Below, piece after piece: positions 55,441-64,000 of a stretch of DNA of 64,000 nucleotides. Position numbers and translations under genes: made by a program. The stretch comes from Undaria pinnatifida (lineage: Eukaryota > Sar > Phaeophyceae > Laminariales > Alariaceae), in contig JABAKD010000016.1 of assembly GCA_012845835.1 (NCBI GenBank), positions 20,915,196-20,979,195 on the forward strand, in the 5' to 3' direction. Numbering within the stretch: position 1 is the stretch's first letter; each line of letters begins with the position of its first letter. Under the pieces are notes generated by a model. That model saw only the letters and a list, made by a program, of their open reading frames with translations, made no database searches and had not been told where the DNA came from.

Positions 55441-57218
55441 CCTATCCTTTCAAAATACTCCAACCGCCCCGCCTCGCGAAACGCCTGACCATTCAAGCCA
55501 CTCATTGAAACGCTTGACGATACACCCCCTGGTATACTGTATCTACATGAAGGGATCTGTAGACCCCGGGAACATTTATTTTTTTGAAATGATTGAGCGA
55601 TTACTTCCTAAGTACGTACTACATCAAGGATGATTAGGTATGCAACTATCAGATCGACGTCAGGGAACTTTGACGTTGACTCTGGTCATTGCGCACCTGT
55701 CGCCTTTGGAAGACGCCAAGACAACAGCAAACCTACGTTGAGGTGGAGGAAGCGGCCAATACCTTCCCCAAAACGCGTACATACGGTTGAACACTCTCCC
55801 ATAAATATTTCTTTCGTCGTGATGTCCTATCCACGCCGCATCGAGTCGCAACAAGTACGTGCCATTAAAATTCACTGCTTCGTACGACGTTTACCGAATA
55901 ACTATGACACAGCGCAAACAAGTCGACGCACGAAAAAACACCCTGCGGACCCTTCGTCCAGAATCATCCCAAGCTTCGTGTATCGGTTAACGACATGTTG
56001 TCAGAGCAGACCAGAGTAAATCAGTAATCCATTTCCGGAAAAGGCAATATAATCTACGCACGTTTCAGTTTCTCCTCGAGTCGCGTTTAGAGCCTTTTTT
56101 AACGTACGGAATCGGCGCACACCCTATGTACACGATGCATGACAGCCGGAGTCTTGCACACGTCTCCATCCAGGCGCCGAATGGGTCAAAAGCGACAAAC
56201 ATCGGCTTGTTCGACTGCGTTGCACCCGATCGGAAAACAATGGCTTCCAAAGCCTCCATGCGCGGGTGAAGACGTCAGCAGGGCATTTCCACTCCAGACA
56301 AGAGACATTCTGATACCAAAGCAAGAGCAGTGACGAATCCATCAGCAAGTGTTGGTGAGTATTAAACCATAGCGGGGCTTCAAGATGCAACATTTGTAGT
56401 GTCGTATGCCAGGGGTGTACGTGATCATTCTTTTGATAGTTTTCGACGTAAGCTTCACAGTTGCACCCTACTAGTAAGTGTTAGTGCGTGTTTGGGAATA
56501 CTCCGAAGTATGGATTTTCAAACTTTTCAACTCAACGTTTGCCTGCACGGATGTCCATTCGCCTTATTTTACATATCATTTGACCATGGAATCTTCCCAA
56601 CGTCCGGATATACAACCACCGTCAGACGGCAATGTTGGCAACTTCGACTTGGAAAACGTCAGGAGCACCAGACGTTGGATTAGACGCGGCGTCATTTCGT
56701 GTGCTCCACACACTTTGTTCGTCGAAAACAACGACAGCATCGCGGCATCTGAATGTGTTCCTACTTATTATGCTCCGACCCACTAAGTGCACAGTGCCTA
56801 TTGTTCCGGCGGTGAATTGTACGACATTGAGACCACTAGGCGAATGTAAAATTTCCTTTGGCGTCTGGTGTGTGGTTTTGAAGGACGAAAACTCCCAACC
56901 AACCCGAAAACGGGAATTATAAAAAATGAGGTTTGAGCGTGGTTTGACGAGAGACCACAGAACGGCAAAGTCAACTTCCCACGCTTAAGACATCCATCAA
57001 GATGAATTATACAGCCTTGTCTCGTGCCCTCATGTGACCTTATCCATGCCCAAGCGGAGTGACTGTGGGGTGTCCCTCCAAATGGAAGGAAAAATATCCT
57101 CGGTGGACGGCGTTCACCCACGATTGATGCAATTTAACCAGTTCGGTCGCTTCGCAAAAGGCTTTAAAAAGGCATCTAAACGTTATTACCCCATAGCGAC
57201 GTGACGCAAACATCACCG
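55441..57218. other. Unassigned; weak coding-like pieces
   Basis: A plus-strand frame at 56585-56786 has GNVGNFDLENVRSTRRWIRR and then CAPHTLFVENND, and a minus-strand frame at 56065-56259 has KPMFVAFDPFGAWMETC. Both look somewhat protein-like but match nothing that I recognise and lack clear splice sites. Confidence 0.3.
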
Positions 57219-57959
57219 TCAAAACTTTTCCAGTGAAAGATATTTACTTTTGTTGACGTACCGTCGTTCAATTAGCAACTGTCTACAATTGGACATTGTA
57301 CACAACAATTGATGTTTGGCTGTGCATATTTTTAACAGAACACCCGTCCTACATTCGAGGTAGGTGCCCCATTCACCGTCGGGATCACACGCCACCTTCG
57401 TCGTCCTGACCCTCTTCACCCGGCAACGGCTGGGTCCGGTACGCGTGCAAGGATCGTGCCTGTCGTGACCATGACGGAAGGACGGGTCTGCCTGATTGTC
57501 CGGAACAACCTGAGGCGCGGCACAGGTTGATATTCTTGTCATTGATGCAACGTTAGCTTCGGCATTGCAACCATGGGATGTGTGGAATACACTCGTCCAC
57601 CTACTCGTGAGTAGGTGGATACAGGTGGCAATACTACAACACAACAGCAGCCTGTGCAAATATATCGTCCGTTGCAACGCACCACAGGCCGTCCGTTTCA
57701 ACCCACCGCAGGCCAGCCGTTGCAACGCACCACAGGCCGTCCGTTGCACACCACATACGCCTTGAAGCTGTCGTGCACACAGCTTGCCGAGTTGTCCAAG
57801 GCGACCTTCTCGAATCGCGTGGTTTCGTTTCTGACGGACTCGACCAGTCGGGGCACTGTCATGTTCACGTTCAACGTTGCCGCGGAGACCTCCGGGCACT
57901 CGGGCGTTCTTATAATCAGTTTCAGGCCGAAGTGGATAAGTTAGTATGTATCCATGCAT
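57219..57959 (-). CDS. 246-codon ORF, unrecognised
   Basis: This minus-strand frame is open for 741 bases from ATG to TAA. It contains the minus reading of the 24-bp repeat (units with ACGALQR) and later ACDPDGEWGTYLECRTG. Cys, Arg and Ala are frequent. A plus-strand frame (57615-57944) is open over the same repeat and looks at least as protein-like, so only one, or neither, is real. Its length alone makes it worth listing. No domain was recognised. Confidence 0.25.
   Translation of the reverse strand: MHGYILTYPLRPETDYKNARVPGGLRGNVEREHDSAPTGRVRQKRNHAIREGRLGQLGKLCARQLQGVCGVQRTACGALQRLACGGLKRTACGALQRTIYLHRLLLCCSIATCIHLLTSRWTSVFHTSHGCNAEANVASMTRISTCAAPQVVPDNQADPSFRHGHDRHDPCTRTGPSRCRVKRVRTTKVACDPDGEWGTYLECRTGVLLKICTAKHQLLCTMSNCRQLLIERRYVNKSKYLSLEKF
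57666..57761. repeat. 24-bp tandem repeat, about four units
   Basis: Units start (C/G)(G/A)(T/G)CCGTT(G/T)CAAC at 57666, 57690, 57714 and 57738, the last incomplete. The unit is a multiple of three and stays open on both strands. On the plus strand it encodes RPLQRTTG-like octapeptides, followed by ALKLSCTQLAELSKATFS and more protein-like text. Confidence 0.85.
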
Positions 57960-58615
57960 TTCCTGTGCGACTTCATGTAATCACACACGTCGCTCGCGTG
58001 GACGCCTATGCCTGTCAATTCTCTGGTTGTTCGGAGAGATTTTCTCTTCATTAAAATCGGAAAACGCGTTACACGACAGACAAAATAATGTTGCGCGTCA
58101 AACTACAGTGTACACTAGCGACGACAAAATTGTACAGAACTTGGACAGAACTTGCCGTCTATTGTTGGAGGTTGACTCTTTATCCTCCTTGCCGCAGGCG
58201 CCGCATGGTACAAGATGTTTGCTACTATGACCCCCCACAGACAGACCTATCTAAGGTTTCGTCCGGTAAATGGTTGTTCTTGACAGAATTTTACAAAAAC
58301 ATATGCCAGCGTACCACCTTTAGAGCGTTCTTGACCTGCGAGAGTGGCAGTTAAGTTGCTTCATACCGGGAACGGTCGGTGGTGCGAGTGGATCAGTCTC
58401 CCGGCCCAGGGGAGAGTCCGTGGACATCGACGAGCACGACGTGAGTCCGGCTGTCTAACGCTGAAGACTTCTGTAGACCTTGAACCAGGTCAAAAAGGAC
58501 GTACTAGTGTCTGACTGCTTGTCCGATACGAACGTGCCACACGAAGACACCTAAGGCGTCACCTCCATTGTGTATATTTGGTGTAAATGTCTCCATCACT
58601 GAGTACGGTGCCAGG
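57960..58615. other. No secure gene
   Basis: Short plus-strand ORFs without motifs. Nothing else recognised. Confidence 0.35.
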
Positions 58616-59589
58616 TCACAGACTAACGGCATGGTAGGAGCGGCCCGAGGAGGGGACGTCCCATCCACTGCAGCGTTCCTCCACCGAACGTCGAGTTTCG
58701 TCAGTCATTTTCCTACGCCCATCCAAATGCGGGGTCATACGGGAGTGTCGCTCCACCGTATCCTCGCTTTTCTTCACCAACGACGGCCTAGGGTCGTCAA
58801 CAGGCGCTCTGACCGCTGCCGGGCAACCATGTGCGCGCGGCCGTTTCGATATCGGCTCGTCCGCTAAGCGGCTTTCCTCGCTTGTCACCATACGATTGGA
58901 GGCGAGCGATTGCTTGGCGTCCCTGGGTTTGCTGTAGCTAGCGGGACGGCTGTCCAAGAAGTCTCGACGCCTTTGGTCTGGGTGAGATGGCAGATATGCC
59001 CTCTCACCGACCTTGTCTAGAGTGGCGTTGCTCAGAGCAGGCCGCAGAGGCAAATATTGACGACGAAAATTAGCCATTTCGGCCTCGACCATTGCTGGTC
59101 AGCAATGAAAAGAGTAATGTCCGAACGCCCACAATGAACAGACCCGTGTGGGACGGGCGCAGCATAATCATGCTCGTACTGCTGCGGGCTTAAGTTACTG
59201 GTAGGCAACTGAAAGTATGCCAATCGTCGTCTTTCGGGTCGCTATTCACGGGCCCCAAACACTTTGAGTCATAAAAAATATCACGTCAAGAGTCTCTCCC
59301 GAAGTAACTGTCATTTCATAAAATATCTTCTGTGATAGCCCCGGAGGCCGCCTACTTATGAACATTTCCACTATCCACGGAGGCGGCGTGGTGTCCGCGG
59401 CGACGCGGGCTCTAGCTTGGGTCGCAGTAAGTGGGCCATAGTAATGCGCACAAAGTCGTCGGGCAGCAAAATCGGGTTGTTTTTTACGGCCTCGAGGAGG
59501 TTGGCGCCCAGCCCATCATTGGTGGGGTCCGCGTCAGCGGACTCGTTTTCGTCCAGCTCTCCTTGGTCGTCCACCTCTTCTTCCGACAT
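58616..59589 (-). pseudogene. Coding-like minus-strand ORF group, unrecognised
   Basis: Three minus-strand frames follow each other: 59371-59589 (acidic N-terminus, MSEEEVDDQGELDENESAD, then LLEAVKNNPILLPDDFVRI), 59032-59223 (NLSPQQYEHDYAAP, then SDITLFIADQQW) and 58616-59092 (MANFRRQYLPLRP, then a long Arg/Asp/Ser-rich stretch with RRKMTDETRRS). The last two overlap in different frames, which suggests a frame change or an intron between them. Texture is clearly protein-like, especially the acidic part. They may be one decayed gene or transposon protein. No domain is known to me. Confidence 0.35.
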
Positions 59590-59936
59590 CCCTTGGTGCT
59601 CCTCGTCGACGGCTCCTTCCCCTGGATCGGGACATCCCGTGCTTCACACGACTAGACGCCATCACCATCGTCTACCTTTTTGCGTTTCTCCGTGTAAACC
59701 CTCCGGATCAATCCATCACGGGTGCCCCTCGAGGCCTGCCAGCCCTTATCCTACAAGTACGGAACAACACATGTAAAGATCCCACTACTATGGGTAAATC
59801 TGGTTAAGTTCCGTTTTTTACCCTTTTGATCTCTAACGATTTCGCCCGGGTCAGACCCTGAGACGATCTATGCTTGAACCAGCCTCAAACATCCCCTTCT
59901 TTGTTGTTTCCCACGATCCTCGAAATTTCATCTCAG
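59590..59936. other. No secure gene
   Basis: Lies upstream of the acidic minus-strand ORF and before the Cys-rich plus-strand exon. The minus frame entering 59589 from upstream reads DPGEGAVDEEHQG, so that ORF may begin before its ATG. Confidence 0.3.
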
Positions 59937-60155
59937 AAGCGGTAACCTGCGGCTCTAAACTATGCCCGAAGGGGTACAAATCCATCCTCAACCCCGACAC
60001 GGTGGAATGCGAGAACTTTCAGTGGACCAAGGGCCAGTGCTGCGAGAAGGTCTGCTCCAGCAAACAGTGCCCTCCTAAGTACACCGCGGTGGCAGACTAC
60101 GAAACTAAAGTGTGCTGGGAAAACGGTTGGACGACGGAGCTGTGCTGCGTGAAAA
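59937..60155 (+). CDS. Exon with two Cys-rich CP-x-GY/CC repeats
   Basis: The acceptor ATCTCAG ends at 59936 and the donor GTGAGA follows 60155; 219 bp, phase 1 to phase 1. It encodes two ~35-residue units: TCGSKLCPKGYKSI ... VECENFQW ... QCCEK and VCSSKQCPPKYTAV ... KVCWENGW ... LCCVK. The shared pattern is C-x4-CP-x2-Y ... C ... W ... CC. This is a secreted-type, disulfide-rich repeat. The symmetric phase would let the exon be added or lost without frame damage. No signal peptide or partner exon was identified. The next coding-like sequence starts at 60675 on the same strand. Confidence 0.6.
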
Positions 60156-60674
60156 GTGAGAGTTTATTTTACATACTAGATCCCTCTTGCATGCTTGGCT
60201 TACGACACGAACGAGCATTACCTCGACGCTGTGCCAAAGCCACAACCGTTGACTATATATTGCGCACTGGGCTCTAAGCAGGTGAAAAATGAAGCTCTTA
60301 AAAGTGAAACCTGGATCCTGGCGACGCATGTGTTTTACCGGTGCCCGCGTGTTTATCGAGTCAATTTATTTTCGTCGCAACAATAGGTATTTTCTCAAGT
60401 GATGAGGGATAGTTGATTCATCCTACGGTAGTGGTTTTATGGTTTGGGCCAAACATATCTGGCCGGTTGAGCTCGTCACGTATGGCACTATCGGGAAATA
60501 TGATAAATTTGCGGGTGTTTTTGGTTTAGGACTACCAGCGCATAGAAATGATGGTCAGGTTGCGCGACGAACGAATGTCTTCGGGCCATGCTTCGGGTGA
60601 GATTATGCTCCTCAGGTTTGGACCTTAGATAATTCTGCTGCACCCCCAGCGTGATGTGGCTCATTTCTTAGGTT
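60156..60674. other. No gene seen
   Basis: Short ORFs only. Possibly an intron between the Cys-rich exon and the coding relic that follows, but the acceptor near 60671 (TTCTTAG) leads at once to a stop in the phase needed. Confidence 0.35.
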
Positions 60675-62158
60675 GAGGAGCCCCGTCAGTGTTTTCGGAC
60701 GAGGAAGTGTTGCGTAACCCCATCGTAGCACGTCTCGTTGCCCGCACTAAACACTTCCTTCCCTCTACCATACCCCGTAGCTTTCCCACTGTGCAGGTTT
60801 CATTCAACGCACAGGCGTTGGCTCTTCTTGTCGCGTCCGTTGGTGAGAACGGCGGCCTGCTCAATCCCGCAATTTTGCTCGAGGCCGGCCTCCCCACCGT
60901 TCTAATTATCGTCCCCACCACTATATACTACATCTTGAGCAACGGTGACAACTTTGGCCAGAAGCAGTTTCTCGAGAACGACGTGGTTATGGCGCCCGAA
61001 GACTGGACCGAGACGTCCTGCAGCTATCTTCGAGACGACTGAGTCGCGGTCAAAAACGGCAACATCCACTTGTTTGATCCAGATGCCCCGGGCGCGGCCG
61101 GCATATTTAGCATACTCTTGTTCGATAACTTTACTGCTGCGCCAGACGTGAACGTTATAGGCAACATATCTTTCATCCGTTGCCAAGAAGCCAACGCGGT
61201 GATATCGAACCAACCGGTGACGGCACTCGGTTTGGATTCCATCTTGAATTTACTTCCAACAACGGGTCTTGTAGCCCTTCAATATTCGACGACCTGCACG
61301 CAACTGGCCTCCGCGACCAACGATAGGACTGGTCCAGCAAGGACCGTGGCTGGTACGCCTTCCTGTCGACTCAACATGAGCTTCATATAAACCTTTGCGT
61401 CACTTCTCGCCTGTTTGAGACGTTCCCCGAACGCGAACTGGCGACCGGCGTTAGAGTGGTCGCCGACGGTGGTCATAAGATTTCAGTGAACGCCGCGAAC
61501 CCCCTCGATCTCGCGCCCACTTGACAGGAACCCGCCGGGGAAGGGTCAACCTCAGCACCTTGCTGGTAAACGGTGGTCTCCGCGAAACTGTTGATGGGCA
61601 CGAGGAGATGCCGGTCGCTGGTGAGTACCGCGTCAACGGCGGAATCCACGTCATCGCCGTCAATTTTCTACTCGAAAGCCAGCGGTTCGGCGACTACCTC
61701 ATGGGGGGATGACCTCGACGACGACAACAAGCTCATGCACTTGAGTCGGCGCAATCTGCGTGCCACTGCTGAAAACGCTGGCCTGATCACGTCCATCGTT
61801 GACTGCCAGTTGGCGGACGCGTGATGGTGGGTGAAGTACCTCGAAGAGATCGACGGCGATGAAACCTCCCTCGCTGACCTTCACTTTGAGCATACCGTAC
61901 AAAGGACTAAGTCGCCTAACCAACCTCTCTCTTCGTGTGAACATCCGCATCAACAACGAGAAAGAGCAGACGCTGCAGGATTATCGGGTCGTGCCGGCTG
62001 CTTCCTTCTGGAAGAGGGACACGCACGTGGAGAATGCCGAGGGCATGGAGACAGCTATGGGAATGTTTGGTGAGACCTCCCGCCCTGTTCACGACAAGCA
62101 GACTGGCAAGGCTGTCAAGTCAGGCCTTGGCATGCTTTGTGGCGATGTGGAGGGCTAA
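60675..62158 (+). pseudogene. Multiply broken coding sequence of unknown family (~490 codons)
   Basis: Plus-strand coding-like text runs through about five frame segments. 60675-61390 is open except for a TGA at 61040 and has NGGLLNPAILLEAGLPT, then PDVNVIGNISFIRCQEAN. 61327-61524 has RGWYAFLSTQHELHINL, then ETFPERELATGVRVVADGG. 61521-61712 has LLVNGGLRETVDGHEEM, then GEYRVNGGIHVIAVNF. 61690-61950 has DDDNKLMHLSRRN, a TGA at 61822, then KYLEEIDGDETSLADLHFEH. The last, to 62158, has FWKRDTHVENAEGM. Frame changes occur near 61324, 61520, 61700 (in a G-run) and 61920. Third-position G/C is high, as in real coding sequence. No family was recognised. Confidence 0.6.
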
Positions 62159-62256
62159 AGGGTGGCGCGCCCGCTCGGAACCGAGTTAAAGCAGCTATTT
62201 GATCCGGAGGTTGGCTTGGAGAGGCAACGTCATCGTTGTTGTGCGCAAAAAGCAGT

Positions 62257-62425
62257 AATAAGGGGGGGGGGGGGGGGTGTACTCAATCCATGCATACCCG
62301 TAGCTTTAATGCCATTGATACTCGCGCGCCTACAACGCCAGGACGCAGCACGTCCGGTTTTCATCGGCCATGCAGACATCCTGTGTACCAAGCGCGAAGC
62401 TCCATGAAGCCTTCAGGGCGTCGCG
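62257..62425. repeat. Dispersed repeat shared with 48125-48300
   Basis: A G-run starts at 62262 and is followed by TACTCAATCCATGCAT, CCAGGACGCAGCACGTCCGG and ACCAAGCGCGAAGCTCCATG. It matches the intronic copy in order and spacing over about 150 bases. It lies just after the broken coding sequence. Confidence 0.6.
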
Positions 62426-64000
62426 TGAAGAGTGAGCAGCATCCTACATCGCAAGAACCTCTTACATGTTGTGAAGCGACCTCCGCCCCTTGTGCGTACT
62501 TTCTTGCCTATCGGATGACAGCTTCGAAGTGATATGTTTGTTTTGTGGCAGGGCCACTTCCGGAGACAGCAGTGAGGATGCGATGCAATTGCCTCAGGGG
62601 TGATTTATTTTGTGCACACTACGTGATATCATCCCTCTTCCGAGAGGTTTTGGTTCTGCACTCCGCACAATATGATCTAGCTCGACCGCTCTGCACCATA
62701 TACGATCTAACTAGACAACCATCTCAGGGGGGAGGGGGGGGGGGGGCTAAGCTTTTTTTTTCCTCAGTCATTTGACTATTGACCACGCATCCTTTCGGAA
62801 CGGAGCAGCAGCGAGAGGTAGAGTAAATACATCTCATCGCATTGAACCCCACGCCAGTGGGGCCAGTACGTGCGACGCTGTTGAGATGACGCTTGTTCTC
62901 ACACCAGGTGTATAGTCAGGTATACAATACCTGGAATACAGAATGACAGCCCTCCTACACACCAGGCTCTGTCTTGTCGGCGAAAGCCCGACGCACTGTG
63001 TCGTGGCTTGGAAAGGATGCGAGGGTTTGTGATCGGACCGAGTACGGCAGTATATTGCGAGTAGTACGCCCCCCGCCCCCCCTGCTCTAGGCGAGGCTTC
63101 TATGGGAGAAGGTGGGGGCGTTAGAAAGTGAAGGCAATGCGTTTAGAGGCGGTTTAAAGAGAGAAATCTGGTTGTCAAGCAGATGGGGGGCAGTGTTTAT
63201 TCGGCGGCCCATCGTGAGTGGGACGAGCTGCGTAGATAGTAGATGTTCTATATAGTAGCGGTAGCGACCGCTGCCTCACACCGGCCACTTATGTGTGAGC
63301 ACATGTACTGGGGTGTGTTTGAGGTTCATGTGCGAGTTTGCGTTTTTGCCGGTCGATTCGATTGTACGGTGCCCACAGGGTGGAATAGATTCATGCGTAG
63401 TATCACCCAATGTCAGTTTGATTGTGGAGCCATTCTTTGCCTAGGAAACACGCCGGAATCCCCGCGAGCTACGGTATGAGCACGTATTTAAGCTGTAAAG
63501 TCGTCCTCGGCCCGATGACATGGTCTAGATTCATGCAAAGTTATTAATAGTAACAGAGTTTTTTGGTTGAGGACTTTAAACCAAATGGTGTGACGTGCGC
63601 GGTCACCACCACCAACGGTGTGCATAGTAAGCAGGAATGAACAAGTACGGCACGAGGTAAGTATATTCGGGGTTTTAGACACTGGAAGAGGCGCACGGCA
63701 ATGACGTCGAGCTAACCTGTGCGGTTGGCTGTACCATGTAGTAGACCAGTTACAGAGGGAGTTCTCAATAGTACCGCCATGTGCCAGTCGAACACTTCGA
63801 AGTATACCAGCACTGTTCAGGTCACCGGCACTATTCTGCAAATAATTACTATAGAGAAACAATACATAGGATTCCAGTAATGCCAAGCGATACTCGACAG
63901 ACACTACAATAGAGGGCAGTGGCATTAGTGAACCGGAACTATTACCCCCCAATTATTCCCCACTGTGCGTACCCCTAAAGGTTTTCCGCAACTGACTGGC
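62426..64000. other. No gene seen
   Basis: A long G-run is at 62727-62747 and another C/G-rich patch at 63070-63120. A short imperfect hairpin occurs at 62904-62934 (CCAGGTGTATA against TATAC-AAT-ACCTGG). A 154-codon minus-strand ORF (63488-63952) has no recognisable motif. Confidence 0.35.

Overview
This window looks like a stretch of a repeat-rich, intron-rich eukaryotic nuclear genome. A brown alga or another stramenopile is the most likely source, but that is an inference. It rests on the protein style (Chlamydia-Pmp-like GGAI/FxxN beta-helix repeats joined to a Cys-rich and multi-membrane-span tail, and a CP-x-GY/CC cysteine repeat), on GT-AG introns, on Ty1/copia-type retroelement remains and on abundant simple repeats. 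No rRNA, tRNA, CRISPR array or bacterial-style operon was found. Most of the 64 kb has no recognisable gene.

Layout. 1-5.3 kb: degenerate repeats, several ending in poly-G. 5.3-11.2 kb: decayed coding scraps, a TA-flanked terminal-inverted-repeat (TIR) element (6175-7090) and a perfect 65-bp duplication. 12.3-23.1 kb: isolated plus-strand exons for beta-helix repeats, three of them exactly 84 bp and all phase 1-1. Between them lies a broken minus-strand Ty1/copia element (17543-20658). 24-31 kb: a dispersed repeat, a 3-copy ~243-bp tandem repeat, a second copia relic (27395-29050) and a second copy of the TIR element (29151-30186). 31.8-34 kb: unrecognised, partly broken coding sequence. 34.9-36.9 kb: a very long CTA-type trinucleotide repeat. 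37-41 kb: two tandem duplications. 44.0-49.76 kb: the best-supported gene part, five plus-strand exons with matching phases. 51.7-55.4 kb: a cluster of TTCCATGGAA-like palindromes, then a 2.5-kb C-rich array. 57-62.2 kb: coding-like minus-strand ORFs, a cysteine-rich exon and a multiply broken coding relic of unknown family.

Main gene. The exons at 13959, 17428, 23005, 44015, 44776, 45410, 46262 and 48692 can be joined in one reading frame with no phase conflict. The predicted product is a surface protein: an extracellular beta-helix stalk, a Cys-rich juxtamembrane region and a C-terminal block of about seven membrane spans. The 44.0-49.8 kb part is well supported. That the 84-bp exons far upstream belong to the same transcript is an inference; transposon debris would then sit in very large introns. 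The identical lengths and symmetric phases mean such exons can be lost, duplicated or exchanged without breaking the frame.

The mobile elements all look dead. Neither copia relic has a recognisable reverse transcriptase, and the TIR elements encode no transposase that I can see.
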